From the NCBI GenBank assembly GCA_937876995.1, contig CALEFD010000027.1:1-51503 (forward strand): a stretch of DNA of 51,503 nt, read 5' to 3'. The DNA is from an uncultured Bacteroidales bacterium. Its GTDB lineage: Bacteria > Bacteroidota > Bacteroidia > Bacteroidales > Bacteroidaceae. The first letter of the stretch is position 1. Each line of letters starts with the position of its first letter. Under the pieces are notes generated by a model, which saw only the letters and a list, made by a program, of their open reading frames with translations, was not told where the DNA came from and searched no databases. Both the position numbers and the translations under genes were made by a program. This document shows, one piece after another, positions 43,364 through 51,090 of this stretch.

Positions 43364-43371
43364 TACCTTTG
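43364..43371 (+). promoter_or_regulatory. -7 element (TACCTTTG) of pyrE
   Basis: An exact TAnnTTTG match 30 bp before the pyrE ATG, divergent from the envelope cluster promoter at 43281-43288. No clear -33 was found. Confidence 0.6.
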
Positions 43372-43401
43372 CCACAGTTTAACAAATAAAAACAAGAATT
43401 T

Positions 43402-44034
43402 ATGAGCAACAAAAAAGAACTGATAGCATCACAACTTCTTAAGATAAGTGCTGTAAAATTGCAACCTGAAGCTCCGTTTACTTGGGCATCAGGATGGAAA
43501 TCTCCTTTCTATTGCGATAACCGCAAAGCATTGTCATATCCTGATGTACGCACATTGGTTTGTGAAAGTCTTTGTGAACTGATAAAAGAAAAATTTGGAC
43601 AGTTTGACGTTGTAGCAGGTGTTGCTACAGGTGCTATTGCACAGGGTGCATTGGTAGCTGACCGTCTGGGCAAACCTTTTGTTTATGTACGTTCATCTGC
43701 AAAAGACCACGGTTTGGCAAACCTTATTGAAGGTTATCTGGAACAGGGCAGCAAAGTGATGGTTGTTGAAGATCTTATATCAACAGGTGGAAGCAGTCTG
43801 AAGGCTGTTGAGGCTCTGCGTAATGCAGGTTCCCAGGTAGTTGGTATGGTTGCATCATTCACATACGGATTCCCTGTAGCTACAGAGGCTTTTGAAAACG
43901 CTAATGTACAGCTTGAGACATTGACCGATTATCAGTCTATGCTGAACGCAGCTTTGCAGTCAGGCTACATTAAGGAAGAGAGTCTGGACACTTTGAACGA
44001 ATGGAGAAAAAATCCATCTGAATGGGGTAAATAA
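43402..44034 (+). CDS. pyrE: Orotate phosphoribosyltransferase
   Basis: 210 residues. It transfers phosphoribosyl to orotate in pyrimidine synthesis. 'PFTWASGWKSPFYCDNRKALSYPDVR' is the orotate-binding N-terminus, 'VVAGVATGAIAQGALVADRLGKPFVYVRSSAKDHG' follows, and 'VMVVEDLISTGGSSLKAVEALRNAG' is the PRPP-binding motif. It heads an operon with the SRPBCC gene (1 bp gap) and argH. Confidence 0.97.
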   Translation: MSNKKELIASQLLKISAVKLQPEAPFTWASGWKSPFYCDNRKALSYPDVRTLVCESLCELIKEKFGQFDVVAGVATGAIAQGALVADRLGKPFVYVRSSAKDHGLANLIEGYLEQGSKVMVVEDLISTGGSSLKAVEALRNAGSQVVGMVASFTYGFPVATEAFENANVQLETLTDYQSMLNAALQSGYIKEESLDTLNEWRKNPSEWGK

Positions 44035-44035
44035 T

Positions 44036-44452
44036 ATGAAAAGATACGAAAGCGGAGTTAAGATGATAGCGGCCTCACAGAGTGCTGTTTACAGTATGCT
44101 GTCAGATCTTAACAATGTAGCAAGATTACAGGACAACCTGCCTGCCGATAAAGTACAAGACTTACGTTTCGATGCCGATAACGTAAGTTGCAGTGTATCG
44201 CCAGTAGGCACAATTTCACTGAGCATCATAGATCGCGAACCTGAAAAGTGTATCAAACTGACTACCACACAATCGCCTATGGCTATGACTCTGTGGATTC
44301 AGATTGTATCTACCGGCGAAGAGTCGTGCAAAATACGCCTTACATTAGAGGCCGATGTAAATCCTTTCATTGCTAAAATGGTAGAGAAACCATTGAAGGA
44401 GGGATTGGAAAAAATTGCCGATGCATTGACAATAATACCTTACAACAATTAA
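44036..44452 (+). CDS. SRPBCC-fold protein (START/polyketide-cyclase-like)
   Basis: 138 residues. 'KMIAASQSAVYSMLSDLNNVARLQDNLPADKVQDLRFDADNVSCSVSPVGTISLSI' and 'FIAKMVEKPLKEGLEKIADALTIIPYN' match the small ligand-binding SRPBCC fold: one long C-terminal helix over a curved sheet. No enzyme motif is visible. Its location between pyrE and argH with gaps of 1 and 3 bp is conserved-looking; the function is unknown. Confidence 0.85.
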   Translation: MKRYESGVKMIAASQSAVYSMLSDLNNVARLQDNLPADKVQDLRFDADNVSCSVSPVGTISLSIIDREPEKCIKLTTTQSPMAMTLWIQIVSTGEESCKIRLTLEADVNPFIAKMVEKPLKEGLEKIADALTIIPYNN

Positions 44453-44455
44453 TAT

Positions 44456-45796
44456 ATGAAACCTATTTGGGACAAAGGAAAACCGGTTAACGACCTTATA
44501 CAGAAATACACCGTTGGTTTGGATAGAGAGATGGATATGTTTCTTGCCAAATACGATGTTATGGGTTCGTTGGCACATATCACAATGTTAGAATCTATTG
44601 GTCTGCTTGAAAAAGATGAACTTGCAGCCCTATCGGCAGAACTGAAAAACCTGCTTGATGTAATAGAAGAGGGTAACTTTGTGATAGAAGATGGTGTAGA
44701 AGATGTACATTCACAAGTAGAACTTATGCTTACCCGTAAACTTGGTGATATGGGTAAAAAGATACACAGCGGACGTTCTCGTAACGACCAGGTACTGGTA
44801 GATTTGAAACTCTTTACTCGCGATAAGCTGAGAAGCATTGTTAATGCAGTAAAGGCACTTTTTGACATTCTTATCAAGCAGAGCAATCGCTATAAAAACG
44901 TGTTGCTGCCCGGTTATACTCATCTGCAAATAGCTATGCCATCGTCTTTTGGACTTTGGTTTGGAGCATACGCAGAGGCATTGGCAGACGATATGCTGTT
45001 CCTGCGTGCCGCCTTTGACCAAAGTAATCGTAATCCATTGGGTTCTGCTGCCGGATATGGCAATTCATTCCCACTTAACAGACAGATGACAACAGATTTG
45101 TTGGGATTTGAATCTATGAACTATAATGTGGTATATGCACAGATGACCAGAGGCAAATTGGAACGTAACGTTGCATACGCTATGGCATCGGTTGCAGCTA
45201 CATTAAGCCGTTTGGCATTCGATGCCTGTATGTATAACAGTCAGAACTTCGGCTTTATAAAACTGCCAGACGATTGTACTACAGGTTCAAGCATCATGCC
45301 ACACAAAAAGAACCCCGATGTATTTGAACTGACACGTGCAAAATGTAACCGTCTGCAGGCGCTGCCACAGGAAATCACCCTTATGACCAATAATCTGCCA
45401 AGCGGATATTTCCGCGATATGCAGTTGGTTAAAGAGGTATTCATCCCTGCATTCGATATGCTGGAAGAGTGTATAACTATGGTAGCTTATATGCTGGAAC
45501 ACATCACCGTAAAAGAGGATATTCTCTCCGACACCAAATATGACGCTATATTCAGCGTAGAAGAGGTAAACAGATTGGCATTAGAAGAGGGAGTACCTTT
45601 CCGCGAAGCATACAAACAGGTGGGTGCATCTATAGAAAACGGCACATTTGTACCAAACAAAAATATAAACCATACACATCAGGGCAGCATAGGAAATCTG
45701 TGTAACGATATGATTGAAGCAAAGATGAATAGCATTATTGAAGGATTCCCTTTCAACACTATAGATAGCGCTATCAATAAGCTCACATCTAAATAA
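44456..45796 (+). CDS. argH: Argininosuccinate lyase
   Basis: 446 residues of the fumarase/aspartase superfamily. It cleaves argininosuccinate to arginine and fumarate. 'VEDVHSQVELML', 'GRSRNDQVLVDLKLFTRD', 'LPGYTHLQIAMP' and the signature 'TGSSIMPHKKNPDVFE' with the catalytic Ser loop are all present. Other arginine genes are not in the window. Ends 10 bp before the lipoprotein gene. Confidence 0.97.
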   Translation: MKPIWDKGKPVNDLIQKYTVGLDREMDMFLAKYDVMGSLAHITMLESIGLLEKDELAALSAELKNLLDVIEEGNFVIEDGVEDVHSQVELMLTRKLGDMGKKIHSGRSRNDQVLVDLKLFTRDKLRSIVNAVKALFDILIKQSNRYKNVLLPGYTHLQIAMPSSFGLWFGAYAEALADDMLFLRAAFDQSNRNPLGSAAGYGNSFPLNRQMTTDLLGFESMNYNVVYAQMTRGKLERNVAYAMASVAATLSRLAFDACMYNSQNFGFIKLPDDCTTGSSIMPHKKNPDVFELTRAKCNRLQALPQEITLMTNNLPSGYFRDMQLVKEVFIPAFDMLEECITMVAYMLEHITVKEDILSDTKYDAIFSVEEVNRLALEEGVPFREAYKQVGASIENGTFVPNKNINHTHQGSIGNLCNDMIEAKMNSIIEGFPFNTIDSAINKLTSK

Positions 45797-45806
45797 AAAA
45801 AGCCCG

Positions 45807-46331
45807 ATGAAAAGGTACATTCTTGCGCTATTGTGCATTGTGGCTGTGGCAAGCTGTAGCAAAGTAGGTAATTACAGTGTATATTCGCATAAATACCCTG
45901 TATATTATACTTGTAACACTGCCATATCCCCCTTTAACCAGATAACAAGTTTAGGCAGGTTTGTAAGCGTAAGAATGAAAAACATAGAGCTTGAAGTTAC
46001 CGATGCAGATGGTAACAAAAGCGTACATCAATTGAGCGAAACCGATATGCGTAGTTTCAGTTTTGGATTAGGGGGACTTATTATTGGTACCCCATCGCTG
46101 AACAATGACAACGTATCGGTTTACGCTTTCGATTTGGCTTGTCCTATTTGCGACAAGGCCAAACATCGTCTTACTTTCAACTATTTGGGCATAGCAAAGT
46201 GCAGTAATTGTAACAGCACCTGGAACCTGAACAACAACGGGTTTATACAGAACTCTACAGTAAAAGAGGCAAGACCTCTATACAGATACCCCGTAAGCAT
46301 TTACAACAACTACATAACCGTACGAAACTAA
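45807..46331 (+). CDS. Lipoprotein with two CxxC pairs (Rieske-like or zinc-ribbon-like)
   Basis: 174 residues. Lipobox 'VAVASC' (Cys 17). A beta-rich body contains 'FDLACPICDKAKHRLTFNYLGIAKCSNCNSTWNLNNNG'-type positions: CPIC and, about 17 residues on, CSNC followed by an aromatic. The spacing and the flanking 'FDL' and 'G...NG' turns resemble the cluster loops of Rieske proteins, but each expected His is replaced by Cys, so a rubredoxin-like or zinc site is more likely. Such a site on an exported lipoprotein is uncommon. It sits in the pyrE-argH operon. Confidence 0.75.
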   Translation: MKRYILALLCIVAVASCSKVGNYSVYSHKYPVYYTCNTAISPFNQITSLGRFVSVRMKNIELEVTDADGNKSVHQLSETDMRSFSFGLGGLIIGTPSLNNDNVSVYAFDLACPICDKAKHRLTFNYLGIAKCSNCNSTWNLNNNGFIQNSTVKEARPLYRYPVSIYNNYITVRN

Positions 46332-46338
46332 AGCATAT

Positions 46339-46626
46339 ATGAATTATAATGGAATTATTGTTGGCTTGCTAACATTTCTTGTTATTGGTGTTTTTCACCC
46401 CATTGTGATAAAAGCAGAGTATTATCTTGGAAAAAGATGCTGGTGGATGTTTGCCATTGCCGGCATAGCATTCGGCATATTGTCACTGCTTATAGAAAGC
46501 ATAACCATTTCGGCAGTTATGGGTGTTACATCTTTTTCATCGTTCTGGTCAATTCTGGAACTCTACGAACAGGAAAAACGCGTAGAACGTGGCTGGTTTC
46601 CAAAGAACCCCCGCAAAAAAGCGTGA
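46339..46626 (+). CDS. DUF4491-family small membrane protein
   Basis: 95 residues with three hydrophobic helices ('GIIVGLLTFLVIGVFHPIVI', 'WWMFAIAGIAFGILSLLI', 'AVMGVTSFSSFWSILELYEQ') and a basic tail 'KRVERGWFPKNPRKKA'. It matches the DUF4491 pattern 'FHPIVIKAEYYLGKRCWWMF'. The function is unknown. It is the last gene of the operon, 7 bp after the lipoprotein gene, and converges on the acyltransferase gene with a 10 bp gap. Confidence 0.85.
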   Translation: MNYNGIIVGLLTFLVIGVFHPIVIKAEYYLGKRCWWMFAIAGIAFGILSLLIESITISAVMGVTSFSSFWSILELYEQEKRVERGWFPKNPRKKA

Positions 46627-46636
46627 AACAGCACAA

Positions 46637-47746
46637 CTATCCAATCAAATATTTACTACCCGGCAAATATGATATCAGTTTGCTTGTAATGTAACAACAC
46701 ACGTAGCATAGTAATGTAGCCAAAGGAATTGTTAACCATACAGGGAGTATGGGATTTGCAGTATCGCCATTTATAAAGAATTGCGTTATAGGAACAAGAT
46801 AGAACAAATGCATTAGATACATTCCAAACGAAAGTTTGCTTATATCTGCAACAACAAGCGGAGTCTTTGGCTTTTTTATACAGGTAAACATTGTAAATGC
46901 ACCAAAAGATGAGACAAGTAGATTTGGTGTACAGAATTCCCAGGCATACTCAATCAATGGTAGCGACAAAGGGACACCGACAGCCGTCTTGCTGTAATGT
47001 GAATAAAAAGTGTAGCTACAACCCACAAGTAAAGCTATTCCACCTATCAACAATCTCTTTCTAACTGACCATTTCAAATGGTTCTGAATATAGTGAGCCA
47101 TAACCAGATAGCCTATATATCCGGAACAATACCAGAACATATTGAAATTGTTCCACCAACATTCGCCGAAGATGTATGTATTAGGTGTGAGTTTATGTAT
47201 AAACGGTATGAATGTGGTTATAGCAAAAATTGACAGAAAAATCAGTTCATCTTTTGCCGATGCCCTTTCAAGCCATGGAGAGATGATAGGAATAATAAGA
47301 TAGAGTGATATCAATGGATACATAAACCATAAATGACCAGCATTCTCGGGGAAATTCAATGGAATATGAATCAATGCATTCAAACCCTGCTCCCAGCTAA
47401 CTTGTCCTAAAAGAGATGGTAATATGCTGTATAAGATCATAAAGATTATCAACGGAGGGCCTATACGCAGAAATCTCTTCTTATAGAACTGCAACATTGA
47501 TGTCTCTTTGCTTAATGGTGCTAATAGAAAAGCAGAGGCTATCATAAACAATGGTACACATATTCTGGAAACAGCACCATTCCAGAATGCCATCCAGAAC
47601 CTATTGGCATCTGTTGTTATATAAACCATATTTTCGCCCGCTCCGCTGGTATCAAAAACATAAAACATTTCTGTCACATGAACCATCATCACCATGAAAC
47701 ATGCTATCACCCTAATGTAATCAATAAATACAATTCTATTCTTCAT
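46637..47746 (-). CDS. Membrane acyltransferase, Acyltransferase_3 family (copy 1)
   Basis: 369 residues with about ten transmembrane helices. The N-terminal signature 'RIVFIDYIRVIACFMVMMVHVTEMFYVF' carries the His used by the family, followed by 'GAVSRICVPLFMIASAFLLAP' and 'AGHLWFMYPLISLYLIIPII'. Family members O-acylate surface polysaccharides or other envelope glycans; the acceptor is unknown. It has its own -7 element at 47786-47793. Confidence 0.9.
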   Translation of the reverse strand: MKNRIVFIDYIRVIACFMVMMVHVTEMFYVFDTSGAGENMVYITTDANRFWMAFWNGAVSRICVPLFMIASAFLLAPLSKETSMLQFYKKRFLRIGPPLIIFMILYSILPSLLGQVSWEQGLNALIHIPLNFPENAGHLWFMYPLISLYLIIPIISPWLERASAKDELIFLSIFAITTFIPFIHKLTPNTYIFGECWWNNFNMFWYCSGYIGYLVMAHYIQNHLKWSVRKRLLIGGIALLVGCSYTFYSHYSKTAVGVPLSLPLIEYAWEFCTPNLLVSSFGAFTMFTCIKKPKTPLVVADISKLSFGMYLMHLFYLVPITQFFINGDTANPILPVWLTIPLATLLCYVCCYITSKLISYLPGSKYLIG

Positions 47747-47785
47747 AAATCCAATTCTAATTTCTAAAAAATGCTCTTACACTTA

Positions 47786-47793
47786 CAAAGGTA
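47786..47793 (-). promoter_or_regulatory. -7 element (TACCTTTG) of acyltransferase copy 1
   Basis: On the minus strand an exact TAnnTTTG lies 39 bp before the ATG at 47746. The 220-bp gap between the two divergent acyltransferase units also holds the inverted repeat at 47896-47911. Confidence 0.55.
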
Positions 47794-47895
47794 ATATTTT
47801 CATAAACACTCCATACATATTCAGCTATATAAAACAACGATGAGACTATCTATTCAAAAATGAGAGTCGGACCGGTACTTGCGATCGATAAAAAA

Positions 47896-47911
47896 ATCAA
47901 GCAAACTTGAT
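47896..47911. promoter_or_regulatory. Inverted repeat ATCAAG-CAAA-CTTGAT, candidate operator upstream of the AbrB gene
   Basis: A perfect 6-bp inverted repeat with a 4-base loop is flanked by A and T runs that extend the symmetry. Its right arm contains TTG about 22 bp before the -7 element at 47932, so a bound protein would cover the -33 region. Autoregulation by the AbrB-type protein is an inference. Confidence 0.4.
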
Positions 47912-47931
47912 AATTTTTGACTGGTTATACA

Positions 47932-47939
47932 TATATTTG
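47932..47939 (+). promoter_or_regulatory. -7 element (TATATTTG) of the AbrB-acyltransferase unit
   Basis: An exact TAnnTTTG match 27 bp before ATG 47967. It supports that start over the in-frame one at 47907, which lies upstream of the predicted transcription start. Confidence 0.6.
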
Positions 47940-47966
47940 TGGGAAATTTCTAACTTTTATAACATT

Positions 47967-48176
47967 ATGGAAGAAAAAGACGAAAAATTTATCTTTGGAG
48001 TTCTAAAGGTTGGCGATAAGGGCCAGATAGTTATTCCACGCGATGCACGTAAACAGTACAATATTAAACCCGGCGATGCACTATTACTATTAGGAGATAA
48101 AAAGGGTATGGCTTTGGTTAAAACTGAAATCTTTCAAAGTGCAATTGAACAGGTAATGGATGATATTTCAAAATGA
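47967..48176 (+). CDS. AbrB/MazE/SpoVT-family DNA-binding protein
   Basis: 69 residues from ATG 47967. The swapped-hairpin fold is 'VLKVGDKGQIVIPRDARKQYNIKPGDALLLLGDKKGMALVKTEIF'. Proteins of this type are transcription regulators or antitoxins. There is no MazF/VapC-type toxin beside it; instead its stop overlaps the acyltransferase start by 4 bases (ATGA). The nearest family look-alikes I know are in Firmicutes, so transfer is possible but not shown. Confidence 0.92.
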   Translation: MEEKDEKFIFGVLKVGDKGQIVIPRDARKQYNIKPGDALLLLGDKKGMALVKTEIFQSAIEQVMDDISK

Positions 48177-49264
48177 GAAAGTACTGGATAGATAATCTGC
48201 GTTGGGTTACGGTTCTCTTGGTACTTCTGTACCATGTAATCTATTTCTACAACAACAAGGGGGTATTTGGAGGTATTGGCGGTTTTGGTGACGGGCCTCA
48301 ATATCAGGATGTTGTGATGTATATACTATACCCATGGTTTATGCCGTTACTCTTTATACTTGCAGGCATTAGCGCCAAATACGCTTTAGAAAAACGTTCA
48401 GCAAAAGAGTGGTTTAAATCTAGAAGCAGAAAGCTATTAGTACCATCTACCATAGGCATATTCTTTATAGGTGCAGTTATTGGATGGATTAACACCTACA
48501 CGTCACCGGGAGCTACTGCAATAAAATCACTTCCGTTTCCTATTAAATATCTTATTTGGGCACTTAGTGGCATTGGTCCGCTGTGGTTTATACAAGATCT
48601 GTGGCTGCTTTCAATTATATTGCTTATAATCAGAAAGATTGATGCAAAAGGACACTTTATGAACCTATGCAGTAAAGCAGGAATTGTTTCTATCATATCT
48701 ATGGGTGTAATGTTTTGGTTGGGACATAAAACATTGGTAATGGAACCAAATCCTGCCGGCATAGGTGGATTATTAAATCTTTATAAACCTATCTTTTATC
48801 TTATTCCTTTTTTAATGGGATATTTTATTTTTTCTCACAATAGTGTTCAGGAAAAAATAGGCGGTTTATGGATCCCGCTAATGATTTGCTCAGGTATTTC
48901 AGGTATTATACTGATTGTAACTGGGTTTGGTAAAGACAACACATCGCCACAATATCTCTGTAGCCCACTAAATAACATCTACGGATATTTAATGTGTCTT
49001 GCAATGATGGGATGGTTCAAAAGCAAATTTGACATAAAATGCAAGTTTGCATCATACATGACAGTATCAAGTTATGGTATCTACATAGTGCATTATCTAA
49101 TAATAGCAGCATTAGGAACAGCACTGAAACTGCATACACAATTACCTCCTGCATGTATGTACATTATTCTCACAATAGCAGTCTTTACATTATCACCCCT
49201 ACTCTACGAAATCCTGCGCAGAATTCCATTCATACGTTTCTGCGTACTGGGTGAAAAATTTTAG
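48173..49264 (+). CDS. Membrane acyltransferase, Acyltransferase_3 family (copy 2)
   Basis: 363 residues, about ten helices. 'RKYWIDNLRWVTVLLVLLYHVIYFYNN' has the family His, followed by 'YPWFMPLLFILAGISAKYALEKRS', 'GPLWFIQDLWLLSIILLI' and 'SYGIYIVHYLIIAALG'. It is a different subfamily from copy 1. Coupling to the AbrB-type gene through an ATGA overlap suggests the regulator controls its own partner enzyme. The substrate is unknown. Confidence 0.9.
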   Translation: MRKYWIDNLRWVTVLLVLLYHVIYFYNNKGVFGGIGGFGDGPQYQDVVMYILYPWFMPLLFILAGISAKYALEKRSAKEWFKSRSRKLLVPSTIGIFFIGAVIGWINTYTSPGATAIKSLPFPIKYLIWALSGIGPLWFIQDLWLLSIILLIIRKIDAKGHFMNLCSKAGIVSIISMGVMFWLGHKTLVMEPNPAGIGGLLNLYKPIFYLIPFLMGYFIFSHNSVQEKIGGLWIPLMICSGISGIILIVTGFGKDNTSPQYLCSPLNNIYGYLMCLAMMGWFKSKFDIKCKFASYMTVSSYGIYIVHYLIIAALGTALKLHTQLPPACMYIILTIAVFTLSPLLYEILRRIPFIRFCVLGEKF

Positions 49265-49272
49265 ACTACATA

Positions 49273-49302
49273 TTGTATTAATTAAAAAAAGCGCTATATT
49301 TG
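49273..49302 (+). promoter_or_regulatory. Promoter of the HigB/HigA-type pair
   Basis: TTG (49273-49275) is followed after 19 bp by TATATTTG (49295-49302). The palindrome TTAATTAA occurs at 49278-49285, inside the promoter, and again at 49328-49335 just before the toxin start; these could be antitoxin-binding sites, although the same 8-mer also occurs by chance elsewhere (32903-32910). Confidence 0.55.
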
Positions 49303-49346
49303 CCAAAAATTTAACACACACTTAATGTTAATTAAATACTTCTACC

Positions 49347-49685
49347 TTGGATATAACATTTAGTACCAACAAGTTATTCAGAATGGCAAACGATAAAAAT
49401 TTTGCCATTAGAAAATTAGGCAACTTACGAGCTAAGTTGTTTAGTGATCGGTTAGACGATATGGATGCGGCTACAACATTAGAAGATGTCAGACATCTTC
49501 CCGGTAACTATCATGAATTAACAGCAGATAGAAAGGGGCAGTGGGCTTGTGATTTAGACCAACCATATCGGTTAATATTTCGACCTCACGAAGAGCCAAT
49601 ACCTACAGATAAAGACGGCAAACACGTGTGGATAGAAATAACGGGAGTTGAAATTTTAGAAATTACAAACTATCACGGTAAATAA
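49347..49685 (+). CDS. RelE/ParE-superfamily toxin (HigB-like)
   Basis: 112 residues. 'ITFSTNKLFRMANDKNFAIRKLGNLRAKLFSDRLDDMDAATTLEDVRHLPGNYHELTADRKGQWACDLDQPYRLIFRP' fits the short HigB-type pattern (conserved HEL, R-G, 'YRLIF'). These toxins usually cleave mRNA on the ribosome. The start is TTG 49347; the first ATG (49383) would remove the opening strand, and no better ATG is in frame. The antitoxin gene follows 8 bp downstream, the toxin-first order of hig loci. Confidence 0.88.
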   Translation: MDITFSTNKLFRMANDKNFAIRKLGNLRAKLFSDRLDDMDAATTLEDVRHLPGNYHELTADRKGQWACDLDQPYRLIFRPHEEPIPTDKDGKHVWIEITGVEILEITNYHGK

Positions 49686-49693
49686 TAATTATT

Positions 49694-50617
49694 ATGGCAA
49701 CAATTAGTCAATATGCTCCAAAAACAGTTTCCCATCCGGGACAGACACTTATCTATAAAATACAAGAGTTGGAGATGAGTGTTAAAGAGTTTGCTATTCG
49801 AGCTTCTAAGCCCGAAAAAACCATTATTGCCGTAATCAAAGGAGATAGTTCCATAACTCCAGATATGGCAGTAGCATTTGAAAATGTCACAAGAATTCCT
49901 GCTCATTTTTGGATAGCACGTCAAAGAAAATATGACGAAGCTATTGCGCGTGAAAAAATGGAAGCCAAAATTTCAGAAAGTATAGAATGGGCAAAAAAAT
50001 TTCCAATAGCAGAGATGATTAAATATGGTTGGATAAGAAATTCAAAAGACAGCAAAGAGATTGTTAAGTCATTGCTGAATTATTTTGCATTAAGTTCAGC
50101 ATCAGCTTGGCATAATTACTATATGAACCAACAGTTAAAAGTTGCTTTTAGAATATCATTGAGTTCTACTAAAGAACCATACGCCATATCTGCATGGCTA
50201 AGGCAAGGTGATAAACAAGCAGAAACAATATCATTACCTATTGATTATTCTGATAAGTTATTAAAAGATAATATTATCAAAATGAAGCAGTTAATGATAG
50301 AAAAACCAAAAGATTGGCAAATAACATTACAGAACATCTGCACTACATGCGGTATAAAATTGGTATATACCCCACCACTCCCTAAAGCACCTATAAATGG
50401 AGCTACACGATGGTTGTCAGGTAAATATCCGCTAATACAGATGTCAGAAAAACAAAAAAATTATAATGTATTCTGGTTCTCATTTTTCCATGAAATAGGT
50501 CATATATTGTTACATGGTAAAAAAGATATATTTCTTGAAAATATAGAATACGATGATAAGGTTTTAACAAAAGAAAATGAAGCAAATGAATTTGCTACAA
50601 AAATAATTTGTGAATAA
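49694..50617 (+). CDS. HigA-like antitoxin with helix-turn-helix and ImmA/IrrE metallopeptidase domain, C-terminally short
   Basis: 307 residues. An N-terminal helix-turn-helix (about 15-75; 'HPGQTLIYKIQELEMSVKEFAIRASKPEKTIIAVIKGDSSITPDMAVAFENV') is joined through a linker (about 80-215) to a zinc-peptidase-like part with 'FHEIGHILLHG' (residues about 260-270) and 'ENEANEFA', the third ligand position. The chain stops nine residues later ('TKIICE'), where relatives usually continue, so the domain may be truncated. Other frames beyond the stop do not restore a convincing tail. It should neutralise the toxin upstream and repress the promoter. Base composition is very AT-rich. Confidence 0.85.
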   Translation: MATISQYAPKTVSHPGQTLIYKIQELEMSVKEFAIRASKPEKTIIAVIKGDSSITPDMAVAFENVTRIPAHFWIARQRKYDEAIAREKMEAKISESIEWAKKFPIAEMIKYGWIRNSKDSKEIVKSLLNYFALSSASAWHNYYMNQQLKVAFRISLSSTKEPYAISAWLRQGDKQAETISLPIDYSDKLLKDNIIKMKQLMIEKPKDWQITLQNICTTCGIKLVYTPPLPKAPINGATRWLSGKYPLIQMSEKQKNYNVFWFSFFHEIGHILLHGKKDIFLENIEYDDKVLTKENEANEFATKIICE

Positions 50618-50730
50618 ACATAACATACACAATCTATGTTGTAGACGAAATCTCACATAAAAGAAAGAGAAACTTGGGGAAATTACAAGGTTAGAAAATA
50701 TTTCTGCAACTACAGTGTAGATAAAACACC

Positions 50731-50764
50731 AGCGGGACAAACAAATTATTTTGTTCATCCCGCT
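50731..50764. terminator. Bidirectional hairpin terminator between HigA-like and DUF2795 genes
   Basis: AGCGGGA (50731-50737) pairs with TCCCGCT (50758-50764), and AACAAA with TTTGTT inside, across a 2x2 mismatch and a TTAT loop. Minus-strand continuation (GGTGTTTT) and plus-strand continuation (GATATTTAA) are both moderately T-rich. The 179 bases between the two stops hold no further gene I can support. Confidence 0.7.
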
Positions 50765-50796
50765 GATATTTAATGGTTTAACTCAACTTTTGCCTG

Positions 50797-51018
50797 TTAA
50801 TACTCATCCTCGTTGAAGAAAAAGTCCTCTTTGCTTGGATAGTCAGGCCAGATTTCCTCAATGCTCTCGTAAACCTCACCATCGTCCTCAAGGTCATTAA
50901 GGTTCTCAATCACCTCAAGAGGAGCTCCCGAACGTGTTGCATAGTCAATAAGCTCATCTTTGGTTGCAGGCCATGGTGCATCCTCAAGTTTGGATGCAAG
51001 TTCTAGTGTCCAATACAT
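50797..51018 (-). CDS. DUF2795-family protein
   Basis: 73 residues, highly acidic. 'MYWTLELASKLEDAPWPATKDELIDYATRSGAPLEVIENLNDLEDDGEVYESIEEIWPDYPSKEDFFFNEDEY' positions match DUF2795: 'LEDAPWPATKDELIDYA' is the core helical motif. The function is unknown. A TATATTTG element lies at 51071-51078. It uses C-ending and G-ending codons more than the rest of the window. Confidence 0.9.
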   Translation of the reverse strand: MYWTLELASKLEDAPWPATKDELIDYATRSGAPLEVIENLNDLEDDGEVYESIEEIWPDYPSKEDFFFNEDEY

Positions 51019-51070
51019 AGTATAAAAATTTAGTTTCTAACTAATTAATCCTCTGTTTTACAACGGGGCG

Positions 51071-51078
51071 CAAATATA
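51071..51078 (-). promoter_or_regulatory. -7 element (TATATTTG) of the DUF2795 gene
   Basis: On the minus strand an exact TAnnTTTG lies 52 bp before the ATG, with GTTG about 18 bp upstream as a possible -33, inside the end of the adenosyltransferase gene. Confidence 0.55.
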
Positions 51079-51090
51079 GCAAAAAATTTG

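Noticed and set aside
44449..44886. 145-codon minus-strand frame inside argH
   Set aside because: Ser-rich shadow of argH codons.
50640..50770. Short frame after the HigA-like gene as its lost C-terminus
   Set aside because: None of the three frames continues the peptidase fold convincingly, and single-base shifts near the stop lead quickly to further stops.
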